Positions 1 to 8,358 of a stretch of 64,000 bases of DNA are shown one piece after another (position 1 is the first letter of the stretch; the number at the start of each line of letters is the position of its first letter). The notes under the pieces are model-generated. The model had not been told where the DNA came from. It saw only the letters and a program-made list of their open reading frames with translations, and did no database searches. Both the position numbers and the translations under genes were made by a program. The stretch comes from Henriciella marina DSM 19595 (GTDB lineage: Bacteria; Pseudomonadota; Alphaproteobacteria; Caulobacterales; Hyphomonadaceae): NCBI RefSeq assembly GCF_000376805.1, contig NZ_AQXT01000002.1, positions 868,001-932,000 of the forward strand, given 5' to 3'.

Positions 1-65
1 TCCTGCATGCGCGGTGTGGCGCAGGCTGAAACGGTAAGCAGGAGAACGAGGATCAGCCATCTCAA
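1..65 (-). CDS. Lipoprotein, N-terminal fragment running off the window
   Basis: Only about the first 21 codons lie in the window. Read on the minus strand from a TTG at 65, the peptide starts RWLILVLLLTVSAC and continues ATPRMQ. This is a charged start, a hydrophobic core and a VSAC lipobox, the pattern of a type II lipoprotein signal. The proposed TTG overlaps the stop of the upstream glycosylase gene as TTGA, which suggests one transcript and coupled translation; a GAGAG lies roughly 8-12 nt upstream. No function can be given because the mature protein is outside the window. The start codon is inferred. Confidence 0.5.
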   Translation of the reverse strand, partial: MRWLILVLLLTVSACATPRMQ

Positions 66-649
66 AGCAGGTCTCTCACTTTCTGGCGCAGCACAGGCAG
101 GACATCTGCCGCAAACCACGGGTTCCTCTTCAGCCAGGCATTGTTGCGCCAGCTTGGATGGGGTGTCGGCAGGATACCGGCCTCCAGATGGGTACGCCAG
201 CTACGAACTGTTTCGGTTAGCGTTCGCGAGGCGTCAGGTCCAAGGTGCCATTTCTGAGCATAGCCGCCGATGGCCAGAACCAGTTTGATATCTGGCAAGC
301 GCTCCAGAAGTCCCGGCCGCCAGGTGGGCGCGCAGACTTTCATGGGCGGCAGGTCGCCGCCATTTTTGTCATAGCCTGGAAAGCAGAAGCCCATGGGCGC
401 AATCACGACCCGGGACTCGTCATAAAATTCTTCTTCGCTGACACCCATCCATTCGCGCAGGCGCACGCCGGACGGGTCTGCAAATGGCCTGGATGAACGG
501 TCGGCGAGGTTTCCCGGCGCCTGGCTCGCAATCAGGATGCGCGCCCCCTTTGCGGCTCTGACAATGGGGTTTGGCGAACGCTGCATCTGGCCTGCGCAGA
601 TCGTGCAGGCGCGTAATTGTTCAAGATAGGTGTTCAGCTCATCGTTCAC
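62..649 (-). CDS. Uracil-DNA glycosylase family protein
   Basis: This belongs to the uracil-DNA glycosylase superfamily, in the COG1573-like group that carries cysteines resembling iron-sulfur ligands. The protein opens with a CTIC motif about 17 residues in, then has a SQAPG active-site loop, further cysteines in GFCFPG and VCAPTW, and a C-terminal PTPHPSWRNNAW block that corresponds to the HPSPRN motif of the superfamily. Its expected role is base-excision repair of uracil in DNA, but glycosylase activity of this subgroup is inferred. The frame is open further upstream to a TTG at 679. I chose the GTG at 649 because relatives begin about 16 residues before the first CxxC; no clear ribosome site separates the options. 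It is divergent from the pirin gene and is followed by a lipoprotein start overlapping its stop. Confidence 0.8.
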   Translation of the reverse strand: MNDELNTYLEQLRACTICAGQMQRSPNPIVRAAKGARILIASQAPGNLADRSSRPFADPSGVRLREWMGVSEEEFYDESRVVIAPMGFCFPGYDKNGGDLPPMKVCAPTWRPGLLERLPDIKLVLAIGGYAQKWHLGPDASRTLTETVRSWRTHLEAGILPTPHPSWRNNAWLKRNPWFAADVLPVLRQKVRDLL

Positions 650-696
650 TTGCGCCAAGATGGATAGGCAATAGCCCAAAGCAAGGACGAACGCGC

Positions 697-1602
697 ATGT
701 CAGACCCTGTAGACCTTGTCATCGATGCGAGGCCCAGAGACCTTGGCGGCGGCTTCAAGGTTCGCCGGGTGCTTCCCTTCCATAAGCGCAAACTGGTCGG
801 GCCGTTTATCTTCTTCGATCATTTCGGACCTGTCGACTATCCGCCCGGCAAGGGCTTCGATGTGCGCGCCCATCCCCATATCGGTCTGGCAACCGTCACC
901 TATCTTTTCGATGGCGCGATCCATCACAAGGACACCGTCGGCTCTGACATCACGATCAGGCCGGGCGCGGTCAACTGGATGGTCGCTGGCAAGGGCATCG
1001 TGCATTCGGAACGAACCCCTGACGCCGAACGCCAAACCGGCATGCGCATGCACGGCATCCAGACCTGGGTCGCTCTGCCAAAGACACATGAGGCCTGCGA
1101 CCCCTACTTTACGCACCACCCGGCAGATACGCTACCGGAGTTTGACCTCGGCGGCGCGCGCGCCCGGCTTCTTGCCGGTAAAGCCTGGGGCCACCGCTCC
1201 CCTGTCGAGTTTCCATGGGGGATCTGGTACCTCGGCATTTCTGCGCCCGACGGCGCCGCTTTCGACGTTCCAGGCGACGCCGCAGATGAGCGCGCCATCT
1301 ATGTCGCCGGAGGAACGGTCGAGATCGCGGGAAAGACCTATGGCGATGGCTGCATGATCATTCTTAAACCCGGCGAACGCGCTGAGATCACTGCCTCAGC
1401 GCACAGCCATCTGATGCTGGCCGGAGGTCAGACCATGGATGGACCACGCCTGATCGACTGGAATTTCGTCGCCAGCCGCCGCGAGCTTATCGATGAGGCA
1501 CGTGCCGACTGGACGCGCTCCATCGAAGAAAACTGGATTGGCACCCGGTTTGGCCTCCCCGATGGTGAAGAAGACTATATCGCTCTGCCCGGTCCTGGCT
1601 GA
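697..1602 (+). CDS. Pirin family bicupin protein
   Basis: This is a 301-residue bicupin of the pirin family. The N-terminal cupin carries the metal-binding set HPHIG (His59, His61) and VHSE (His103, Glu105), matching the iron ligands of characterised pirins. The C-terminal cupin-like domain covers roughly residues 180-285. Pirins are iron-containing cytosolic proteins; some act as quercetinases and others as regulators, so the substrate here is unknown. The ATG at 697 is preceded by AAGGA and gives the canonical N-terminus, although the frame is open further upstream. The gene is divergent from the glycosylase gene with a very short spacer, so promoters probably overlap. Confidence 0.9.
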   Translation: MSDPVDLVIDARPRDLGGGFKVRRVLPFHKRKLVGPFIFFDHFGPVDYPPGKGFDVRAHPHIGLATVTYLFDGAIHHKDTVGSDITIRPGAVNWMVAGKGIVHSERTPDAERQTGMRMHGIQTWVALPKTHEACDPYFTHHPADTLPEFDLGGARARLLAGKAWGHRSPVEFPWGIWYLGISAPDGAAFDVPGDAADERAIYVAGGTVEIAGKTYGDGCMIILKPGERAEITASAHSHLMLAGGQTMDGPRLIDWNFVASRRELIDEARADWTRSIEENWIGTRFGLPDGEEDYIALPGPG

Positions 1603-1692
1603 CGCCGCGCGCATCGGCGCTGCGGGGTTTCTTGTGAGGCTTGCGCCGCTGTGTCACAACATGCAGCAACAGACCGATTCAGGAGACTTTTT

Positions 1693-3492
1693 ATGAAGCG
1701 CACTTTCTGGCCAGCCATTTCGCTGCTCGCCCTGGCTGCCTGCTCTGACCCCGCCGCGACGAATGAAGACACAGTCGACACAGCGCCCGCAGACGAAGCC
1801 GCTGCAACTGAAGACATGGACGCAGATGCTTCATTCGAAAGCGCAGACCTGATCCTGCCGCTTCCGGACAACTCGTCGGCAGAGATCACCGCCGAAGATC
1901 TCGCCGTTCGTATCTCGACCCTTGCAGACGACGCCTATGAGGGCCGCGGCCCGGGCAGCGAAGCAGGCGAGAACGCTGCGCTCTGGATTGCCCGCGAGAT
2001 GGAGCGCATCGGACTTGAGCCGGGCGGCGACAATGGCGGCTGGTTCCAGTCCGTTGGCATGGTCGAACAGACCCTGGACGAGAGCGTATCGGGGATCCGC
2101 GTCAACGGTCTCTCCTCCGGTGAGCCTATGGAGCTTACGCTGAAGGAAGACGCTGTTCTCTGGACCAAGCATCAGGACGAAACAGAACTCGCCTTCGACG
2201 ATTCCGAACTGGTGTTCGTCGGCTATGGCGTCGTTGCCCCCGAATATGACTGGAACGACTATGAGGGCCTCGATGTCGACGGCAAGACGGTCGTCATGCT
2301 GGTCAATGATCCGGGGTTTGCGCGCGGCACAGATGACCTCTTCAATGGCAAGGCCATGACCTATTATGGCCGCTGGACCTACAAGTTCGAAGAAGCCGCC
2401 CGTCAGGGCGCAACCGGCGCGATCATCATTCACGAGACCGAGCCGGCCTCCTATCCGTGGGAAGTCGTGCGCAATTCCTGGTCTGGCGCGCAAGCCGATC
2501 TCGTCCGCGGCGATGGCGGTTCCAGCCGCACCACATTCGAGTCCTGGATCAGCCGCGATGTCGCTGAAACCCTCTTCGCTGATGCTGGCATGGACCTGGA
2601 GGAAATGAAGTCCGCCGCCATGGAGCCAGGCTTCGAGCCGGTCGACATGGGGGACCTCACAGTGTCCGGCAACATCGTTCAGACCGTCGATACCATGGAG
2701 TCGCGCAATGTGATCGGCATGCTTCCGGGCACCGAACGCCCTGAGGAATATGTTCTCTACACCGCACACTGGGATCACCTCGGCAAGAAAACCGAAGAAC
2801 GCACTGGCGCGCCAACCGAAGATTTCTACCAGGACGAAATCTTCAACGGTGCCGTGGACAATGCGACCGGCTCCGCAGCGCTTCTGGATATCGCCGAAGC
2901 CATGGCCGCAGGTGAGCATCCGCGCTCTGGTCTCTTTGTCTCCGTGACACTCGAGGAATCCGGCCTTCTCGGCTCTGCCTATTATGCCGACAATCCAACC
3001 GTGCCGCTCAACCAGATCGTCGCCGGGATCAATATGGACGGTATGCTACCTGTGGGACGCACCAAGGAAATGGTCGTCGTTGGCTATGGGGCTTCTGAAC
3101 TGGAAGACATCCTCGAAGCCAAGCTCGAAGCCCAGGACCGCGTCGTAGAGCCGGATCCGCGTCCGGAAGCCGGTTCTTTCTACCGCTCTGACCACATTTC
3201 CTTCGCCAAGAAGGGCGTGCCGATGCTTTACGCTGATGGCGGCATCGACAAGCGCGATGGCGGCGTGGCTGCAGGCCGTGCAGCTGCCGACACCTACACC
3301 GCGCAGCGCTACCACAAGCCGATGGATGAGTACTCCGAAGACTGGAACCTTGAAGGCATGGTGGAAGATGTCACCGCGCTCTACGAGGTCGGACTTGAAA
3401 TCATCAATTCCGACCAGTGGCCGACCTGGTATGAAGGCAATGAGTTCGAGGCCGCCCGCGAGGCCTCGCTCGCAGAAGCTGACGGCGAGTAG
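1693..3492 (+). CDS. M28 family zinc metallopeptidase lipoprotein with PA domain
   Basis: This is a 599-residue exported peptidase. The N-terminus has a signal ending in the lipobox LAAC (Cys after about residue 13), followed by an acidic linker, so the protein is likely membrane-anchored in the periplasm or outer membrane. A protease-associated insertion covers roughly residues 130-300. The M28 zinc site is complete: His359 in AHWDH, bridging Asp389 in DNATG, the Glu421-Glu422 pair (catalytic base and ligand), Asp449 in NMDG and His501 in SDH. It should be an aminopeptidase or related exopeptidase acting on peptides in the envelope; the substrate is unknown. The ATG at 1693 follows an AGGAG at 1681-1685. 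RlmJ follows only 3 nt after the stop, so the two may be co-transcribed. Confidence 0.93.
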   Translation: MKRTFWPAISLLALAACSDPAATNEDTVDTAPADEAAATEDMDADASFESADLILPLPDNSSAEITAEDLAVRISTLADDAYEGRGPGSEAGENAALWIAREMERIGLEPGGDNGGWFQSVGMVEQTLDESVSGIRVNGLSSGEPMELTLKEDAVLWTKHQDETELAFDDSELVFVGYGVVAPEYDWNDYEGLDVDGKTVVMLVNDPGFARGTDDLFNGKAMTYYGRWTYKFEEAARQGATGAIIIHETEPASYPWEVVRNSWSGAQADLVRGDGGSSRTTFESWISRDVAETLFADAGMDLEEMKSAAMEPGFEPVDMGDLTVSGNIVQTVDTMESRNVIGMLPGTERPEEYVLYTAHWDHLGKKTEERTGAPTEDFYQDEIFNGAVDNATGSAALLDIAEAMAAGEHPRSGLFVSVTLEESGLLGSAYYADNPTVPLNQIVAGINMDGMLPVGRTKEMVVVGYGASELEDILEAKLEAQDRVVEPDPRPEAGSFYRSDHISFAKKGVPMLYADGGIDKRDGGVAAGRAAADTYTAQRYHKPMDEYSEDWNLEGMVEDVTALYEVGLEIINSDQWPTWYEGNEFEAAREASLAEADGE

Positions 3493-3495
3493 ACC

Positions 3496-4278
3496 TTGCT
3501 TTCCTACCAGCATGGCTATCATGCCGGAAACAGGGCTGACGTGTTCAAGCACGCAGTCCTGTTTTCAATTCTCCAGATCGCTGCTCAGGCCCAGCATGAC
3601 TGGCTCTATCTGGAGACCCATTCGGCTGCCGGCACTTATGATCTGAATGACAAGCTTGCCCGCAAGACGGCGGAGGCAGATGAAGGCGTGCTTCGTCTTC
3701 TGAAGTCTCCTCCATCAGGCTCCGACGCGCTCAAGGCCTGGCTGGAGTTTACGGGCGCCGCCGGGCCGCAGGCCTATCCGGGATCGCCGAAGATCGCCCT
3801 GCAATGTCTGCGTGAGCGCGATCGCATGATCTTCTTTGAGAAGCACCCAGCCGAAATCGAGAAGCTGAAGACGGCGATTGGCGGAGATGACCGCGCCCGC
3901 GCCCTCAAGGAAGACGGCTATAATGGCGCGCTGAAGCTTCAGCCCCGCCGCGGCGAACGCCTGCTGGTCTTCCTTGATCCAAGCTACGAAACCGAACGCG
4001 ACATGGACCAGCTCGCAAGCTGGCTGCCACGCGCGATGAAACGCTGGCCAAAGGCGGCCTTTCTGGTCTGGATGCCGCTTTTCCTGGACGAGCGCGAACT
4101 GGAATTCGGCCAGTTCATCTCCAGCCTGGATTATGGCTTCGTTGCCGGCACGCGCTGGCAGGACACGAGCGGCAAGGATTCAGCGCTGGAGGGGTCTGCC
4201 ATCATTGGTCTGCGTACCACGCCGGCCATGGCGCGTCCTGCCTATGAAATCGCTGAAACGCTGGATAGCTACTGGTAG
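3496..4278 (+). CDS. rlmJ: 23S rRNA (adenine(2030)-N6)-methyltransferase RlmJ
   Basis: RlmJ methylates N6 of A2030 in 23S rRNA using S-adenosylmethionine. The N-terminus is diagnostic (LSYQHGYHAGNRADVFKH, as in E. coli RlmJ), and the 260-residue length is close to the 280 of E. coli. The catalytic motif IV, usually DPPY or DPPF, reads DPSY here (Asp161-Tyr164), an unusual replacement of the second proline. The start is a TTG at 3496, fixed by the conserved N-terminus. It lies 3 nt after the M28 peptidase stop and is convergent with the histidine kinase gene downstream. Identity is well supported; full activity with the altered motif is not proven. Confidence 0.9.
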   Translation: MLSYQHGYHAGNRADVFKHAVLFSILQIAAQAQHDWLYLETHSAAGTYDLNDKLARKTAEADEGVLRLLKSPPSGSDALKAWLEFTGAAGPQAYPGSPKIALQCLRERDRMIFFEKHPAEIEKLKTAIGGDDRARALKEDGYNGALKLQPRRGERLLVFLDPSYETERDMDQLASWLPRAMKRWPKAAFLVWMPLFLDERELEFGQFISSLDYGFVAGTRWQDTSGKDSALEGSAIIGLRTTPAMARPAYEIAETLDSYW

Positions 4279-4289
4279 TAGTTGCCGCC

Positions 4290-6014
4290 TCAGGCGACGT
4301 CACGGTCCGCAGGGCCGATCCATTCTTCCTCGTCATCACTGGCCATAGGGCGGTCAGACGGCCGACCGACAGCAGAAGGCGGCAGGCTCAGTATCGCGGT
4401 CGTGCCAACACCCACCCGAGACTTCAGGACGACATCCCCGGACATCAGCCTGGCGAGGTGCCGGCAAAGTGTCAGGCCAAGGCCCGTTCCACCATGTTCC
4501 CGGTCAAAGCTGCCGTCCGCCTGATAGAAAGCTTCGAAAACCTTCTCAAGCTTGCTTTCAGGAATACCGGGCCCGAAATCGCGAACGGCTATAAAAGGCG
4601 CCCCCTGTGCATCGAGACCTGCGCGAATAACCACTTTCTTGCCGGGCTCATTGAACCGGATTGCATTGCTGACCAGATTTATGAGAATCCGCTTCATGGC
4701 TGTTTCATCTGCGTGAAGCGTACGCAGCTTGGCCGAGACGCTGACGTCGAAGTCATCGACCGACGCCTGGTCTTCAAACCCTGCCGCCAGGGTGATCGTT
4801 TCACTCAGCAGAGCGCTCGTATCCAGGTCGACCGCGTGCACCGGCATCCGCTCAAGACCGACTTTCGAATAATCAATAATATCATTGATGAGCTTCAGGA
4901 GATGGGTACCGCTTGCGTGAATATTGTCGGCGTATTCACGCACATCATCAGGCGACAGCGCAATCTTCGACTCGCCCGTCATAAGCTTTGAAAAGCCGAG
5001 AATGATATTCATCGGCGTGCGAAGCTCATGGCTCATCGTTGAGAGGAAACGGCTCTTGGACTCGTCAGCCTCAACCGCTTCGCGCTGTGCTTCAATCAGC
5101 TCTCGCTCACGGGTCTTGAGGGCCGTAATATCAGTGTGCACAACGACGGCGCCGCCCTTGCCCGTGCTCCGGCTAGACCGCATCAGCCAGCGGCCGCTGT
5201 CGAGCAGAACAGGCATGCTGTCTTCACCGGGCGAAAACGTTGGCCGTTCACCGTCGAACCAGTCGCGGTGCCGGGCATTGGCAATCAACAGTTCGTTCCT
5301 GTCATCATAGAACGCAAAAGCGTCGTTGGACGACTCGATCGCATCGGCAAGGCGCTGGCGTGCGCGCTCGCTTTCGATGCTCTGATCGACCATTTCGAAG
5401 ACGTGCTTGTAGTTTCGCAGACCGCCTATTATGAGCGCGGCCGTGAATGACAGCGCCAGCAGGGTGACTTCCAGCGCGAAGGGAGAGCCAAGAACAATAT
5501 TGGCGCACAGCATCACCGGCACGCTGCCGAGCAGGAAGCGGCTGCCGACGCGCGCCACGGGCCCCAGGATGGAGACAGTGCCTGCGCTCATGCCCGCTAT
5601 AACAACGCAGATGAACAGGTTTGCGAGGTCGTTGTCTGAGTAGAAGGCAACCGCAGAAGCCCCCCAGAATACGCCAAGCACAAGAGATGTAGCTTCTGCC
5701 TTGCGAAGCAGTTTTACCGAAACACGATTGAGCCCGCCCCGCTTCTTGATGCTATGAGCGCTAAGCGCCTGCATCGACGAAAAAAGGACCACGGGTGTAA
5801 ACCAGAGGGCGACCCGCCAGGGCTCGACGTATTGCAGGAAGGCGATCGAATAGATCAGGCCATTCACGAAATTGATGACAGCCATTGGGATCAGCAGGCG
5901 GATCATCAGCCGCTGCATCTCCGCATAAACGCGTTCTTCCGACGCCGAGCTGGGCGCAGGCAGTTTCTTGAACAGGGTTTTGGCCCAGCTTGAGGCCTTC
6001 GGCGACTGATCCAT
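4290..6014 (-). CDS. Orphan membrane sensor histidine kinase
   Basis: This is a 574-residue sensor kinase. About six transmembrane helices lie between residues 38 and 200. They are followed by a PAS-like segment (roughly 220-300), a HisKA domain with the phosphoacceptor His329 in TMSHELRTPMN, and a HATPase_c domain with the N box (NLVSNAIRFN), DFGPGIP and GGTGLGL boxes. It should autophosphorylate and pass the phosphate to a response regulator, but none is encoded nearby, so its partner is encoded elsewhere. There is no receiver domain. The membrane-embedded sensor resembles those of integral-membrane sensing kinases; the signal is unknown. A TTAACCAT element lies upstream at 6041-6048. The gene is divergent from the FAD oxidoreductase. 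Confidence 0.9.
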   Translation of the reverse strand: MDQSPKASSWAKTLFKKLPAPSSASEERVYAEMQRLMIRLLIPMAVINFVNGLIYSIAFLQYVEPWRVALWFTPVVLFSSMQALSAHSIKKRGGLNRVSVKLLRKAEATSLVLGVFWGASAVAFYSDNDLANLFICVVIAGMSAGTVSILGPVARVGSRFLLGSVPVMLCANIVLGSPFALEVTLLALSFTAALIIGGLRNYKHVFEMVDQSIESERARQRLADAIESSNDAFAFYDDRNELLIANARHRDWFDGERPTFSPGEDSMPVLLDSGRWLMRSSRSTGKGGAVVVHTDITALKTRERELIEAQREAVEADESKSRFLSTMSHELRTPMNIILGFSKLMTGESKIALSPDDVREYADNIHASGTHLLKLINDIIDYSKVGLERMPVHAVDLDTSALLSETITLAAGFEDQASVDDFDVSVSAKLRTLHADETAMKRILINLVSNAIRFNEPGKKVVIRAGLDAQGAPFIAVRDFGPGIPESKLEKVFEAFYQADGSFDREHGGTGLGLTLCRHLARLMSGDVVLKSRVGVGTTAILSLPPSAVGRPSDRPMASDDEEEWIGPADRDVA

Positions 6015-6181
6015 CAGAACACCGAACTAGCAGAAGTGTCTTAACCATCGGCAAACTTGCTGTGATCAATGAAACACATCGCCCGCCATGTAATTGTGTG
6101 TGGAGAATCGCCGAAATAATTGCAAGATCAACACGAATGGCGCGGCTGTACCGTAGCCAAGCCCAGCCGATGGGAGCCATT

Positions 6182-7438
6182 ATGGCGCAGCGAATAGCGA
6201 TAGTCGGCGGTGGACCGGCCGGATTGAGCCTTGCCCGGCTTCTGCGTGAGCAGACGAATGCAACGATTACAGTATTCGAGGCTGCGCCGCGCCCGGGCGG
6301 CAAGTCCTTCTCATTTCTCCAGGGCGACGCCGTTGTTGAAATGGGAACGTGCTACACGACCCGCGCGCACAGGATCGTATTGGCGTGGATGAAAGAGACA
6401 GGCATTAACCTTAAACCTCTGCGCGAACAGAGCTTCGATGGCGAAGACTTTCTCGACTATGTCAAACGCGGCGATGGCTCGGCCCTGCCTTTCCAGATTC
6501 TCAGCTTTCTTGCCGCCCGGCGCAGTCTCATGGCCCGGCTCAGCCGGACGCCGGTGTCGAAGGCCACCAGACAGGAAGCCGCCCAGACTACCGCAGACTG
6601 GCTGCGCGCGCGCAATCTGCACAAGATCGAGCGCTTCATGTATCGATCCATGACCAATCTCGGCTACGGCTTCGTCGATGAAACACCCATCGTTCAGGCC
6701 ATGCGCTGGAACGATTTCGACCTCATCCTGACGGGCTTGTTGAAACAGCTCAAAATGCCCGTGGAAGGCTGGACGGCATTCTGGGAACGGATCGCGAAGG
6801 CGCTGGATGTGCGCACCAACACACCCATTGCGCACATTGAACGAAATGAAAGCGGGGCCAGGCTGACAACAGCCAGCGGAGACGTCTTCGAAGCCGACCA
6901 GCTTGTCTGTGCGATCGCGATCGATGATTTCGCGAAACTGCTGGATGTGCCCCTCCCCGAAGAGGAATTTGCCGCCAGCGCCATGGACTGGAACGGCTAC
7001 ACCACAACGCTTGTTGCGACGCCTGAAAAGTTCACCGACATGGATGTCACCGCCTGGAGCCGCGCCCTCGTTCCCGGAGCCCGGACAGGCCAGATGATGT
7101 CGGCGCGCTATGATGGGTATGAGCCAGACCTTGGCGGGCATCTCTACCTCACGGGCCAGCTCAGCGGCGCCTATAGCGATGACGAGCTGGAAGAGCTGTT
7201 GCGCGAGGAGATCACCCGCGAGGGCGGCGAGGTCACCAACATCATCCTGCAGCGCACGTGGAAGTATTTTGCGCGCTACAAGTCAGAGGCGGTGCGGGAA
7301 GGGCTGCTGACACGGCTGGAAGAGATGCAGGGACAGCGAGCAACCTGGTACACAGGTTCGGCTTTTTCCCACGAGGCGGTGTCCAATATCGTGAATTTCA
7401 ACGCCGGTCTGGCGCGCAAGATGCAAGCAGCGATGTAA
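6182..7438 (+). CDS. FAD-dependent oxidoreductase (flavin amine oxidase/desaturase-like)
   Basis: This is a 418-residue flavoprotein. The N-terminus carries the Rossmann dinucleotide motif GGGPAGLSLARLL (about residues 9-21), followed by the second FAD contact RPGGKSFSF, as in the flavin-containing amine oxidase and phytoene-desaturase group and in beta-cyclopiazonate-dehydrogenase-like proteins. The substrate cannot be read from the sequence. The ATG at 6182 is preceded by GGGAG with good spacing; the frame is open further upstream but the FAD motif fixes this start. A hotdog thioesterase follows after 22 nt on the same strand, so a joint role in acyl or polyketide-type metabolism is possible but inferred. 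Confidence 0.8.
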   Translation: MAQRIAIVGGGPAGLSLARLLREQTNATITVFEAAPRPGGKSFSFLQGDAVVEMGTCYTTRAHRIVLAWMKETGINLKPLREQSFDGEDFLDYVKRGDGSALPFQILSFLAARRSLMARLSRTPVSKATRQEAAQTTADWLRARNLHKIERFMYRSMTNLGYGFVDETPIVQAMRWNDFDLILTGLLKQLKMPVEGWTAFWERIAKALDVRTNTPIAHIERNESGARLTTASGDVFEADQLVCAIAIDDFAKLLDVPLPEEEFAASAMDWNGYTTTLVATPEKFTDMDVTAWSRALVPGARTGQMMSARYDGYEPDLGGHLYLTGQLSGAYSDDELEELLREEITREGGEVTNIILQRTWKYFARYKSEAVREGLLTRLEEMQGQRATWYTGSAFSHEAVSNIVNFNAGLARKMQAAM

Positions 7439-7460
7439 TCCTGTTTAATCGGCACACCTA

Positions 7461-7997
7461 ATGAACCTTTTCTTCCGGCTATTCATGGTTTTCATCAGGG
7501 CCTCCCTGGCGAAACCGCACCTCAGCCTTTTCGATACGACCCGCATCCAGTCCCGCGTCATGCTCACCGATCAGGACATGTTCGCGCACATGACCAATAG
7601 CCGCTATTTCTCGTTCAGCGATCTTGGCGTCATCAACTATATCGTGCGCACAGGCACGTGGACAAAACTCAGAAAGCGCGGATGGTTTCCGGTCGTCTGC
7701 GCTGAGTCAGTTGCGTTCTCGCGCCCGCTCAGCTGGCGAGAGCGGTTTGAGATAAAGACACATCTGGTCGGCTGGACCGACACCTATATGTGCCTCCAGC
7801 ATGACTTCATTCACAAGGGCAAGCCGACCGCGACGGTGCGGATCATCTCCCGCTTTGCCAGCCGCAAGCGCGAGCGTGTCACGATGCAGGATGTGGTAAC
7901 CTATCTCGGCGTCGAACGAACGTCCCCGCCCCTGCCCGACGCTTTTCAGGCAATGATCGCAGATGTCGAGGCCGTGCGGAGCCTGCGCACCGAATAG
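7461..7997 (+). CDS. Acyl-CoA thioesterase-like hotdog protein (THEM6-like)
   Basis: This is a 178-residue hotdog-fold protein. The motif DQDMFAHMTNSRYFSFSDLG matches the 4HBT/THEM6-type signature (D-x-x-x-H-x-N-N/S-x-x-Y/F), and the C-terminal strand pattern fits the family. It may hydrolyse an acyl-CoA thioester in the cytosol. The N-terminal hydrophobic stretch (FFRLFMVFIRASL) may be a membrane-associating helix, as in THEM6 relatives. It starts 22 nt after the FAD oxidoreductase, which suggests an operon. Substrate and activity are not shown by the sequence. Confidence 0.75.
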   Translation: MNLFFRLFMVFIRASLAKPHLSLFDTTRIQSRVMLTDQDMFAHMTNSRYFSFSDLGVINYIVRTGTWTKLRKRGWFPVVCAESVAFSRPLSWRERFEIKTHLVGWTDTYMCLQHDFIHKGKPTATVRIISRFASRKRERVTMQDVVTYLGVERTSPPLPDAFQAMIADVEAVRSLRTE

Positions 7998-8097
7998 GGT
8001 CTGCGTGACCAGTCCGCGCAGACTATGATCAGCGTTGGTGGCAGGTCGCGCTCAGCTATATGGGTGAGACCAGATCTGGACTTGTAAGGAGAAGACC

Positions 8098-8181
8098 ATG
8101 CACATACTGGCCCTCGCCGCACTCGGTCTCGCCATTGGCTGCATGATCGCAGCCTACCGGGCCTGGCGTCGTCGCCGCTGA
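8098..8181 (+). CDS. Predicted 27-residue single-pass membrane miniprotein
   Basis: A short ORF encodes MHILALAALGLAIGCMIAAY followed by RAWRRRR and TGA. It is one hydrophobic helix of about 20 residues with a strongly basic C-terminal tail, the topology of known bacterial small membrane proteins. A strong ribosome site, AAGGAGA, lies 6 nt before the ATG. It stands alone between the thioesterase gene and the tRNA-Val gene. I recognise no family. The combination of Shine-Dalgarno, topology and clean stop supports a real gene, but expression is unproven. Confidence 0.55.
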   Translation: MHILALAALGLAIGCMIAAYRAWRRRR

Positions 8182-8189
8182 TGTATGGA

Positions 8190-8265
8190 TGGTGGGCGGT
8201 AACGGGCTCGAACCGCTGACCCTCTCGGTGTAAACGAGATGCTCTACCAACTGAGCTAACCGCCC
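8190..8265 (-). tRNA. tRNA-Val (anticodon TAC)
   Basis: The minus strand gives a complete cloverleaf. The acceptor GGGCGGT pairs with ACCGCCC, the D arm is GCTC...GAGC, the anticodon stem TCTCG/CGAGA holds the loop TTTACAC (anticodon TAC, reading GTA valine codons), and the T arm contains GTTCGAGC. The CCA end is encoded. The length is 76 nt. It sits between the miniprotein gene and the lon terminator. Confidence 0.97.
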
Positions 8266-8302
8266 CCGCCAGACATTTGCTTCAGCCTGCCCCGAAATGC
8301 AA

Positions 8303-8334
8303 GACGGCCCCTGCGCCTAAGTACAGGGGCCGTC
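8303..8334 (-). terminator. Intrinsic terminator-like hairpin after lon
   Basis: A perfect 11-bp stem (8303-8313 with 8324-8334) encloses a 10-nt loop, 25 nt past the lon stop on the minus strand. The trailing sequence on that strand, TTGCATTT, is only moderately T-rich, so termination efficiency is uncertain. Confidence 0.6.
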
Positions 8335-8358
8335 TCTCAAAAGGTCGTGTTGGCCGGT

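Noticed and set aside
1831-2919. Open frame of 362 codons antisense to the M28 peptidase
   Set aside because: Mirror of codon bias on the peptidase strand; no ribosome site or domain.
7999-8023. 7-bp hairpin GTCTGCG/CGCAGAC after the thioesterase gene
   Set aside because: Short stem without a T-run; not convincing as a terminator.
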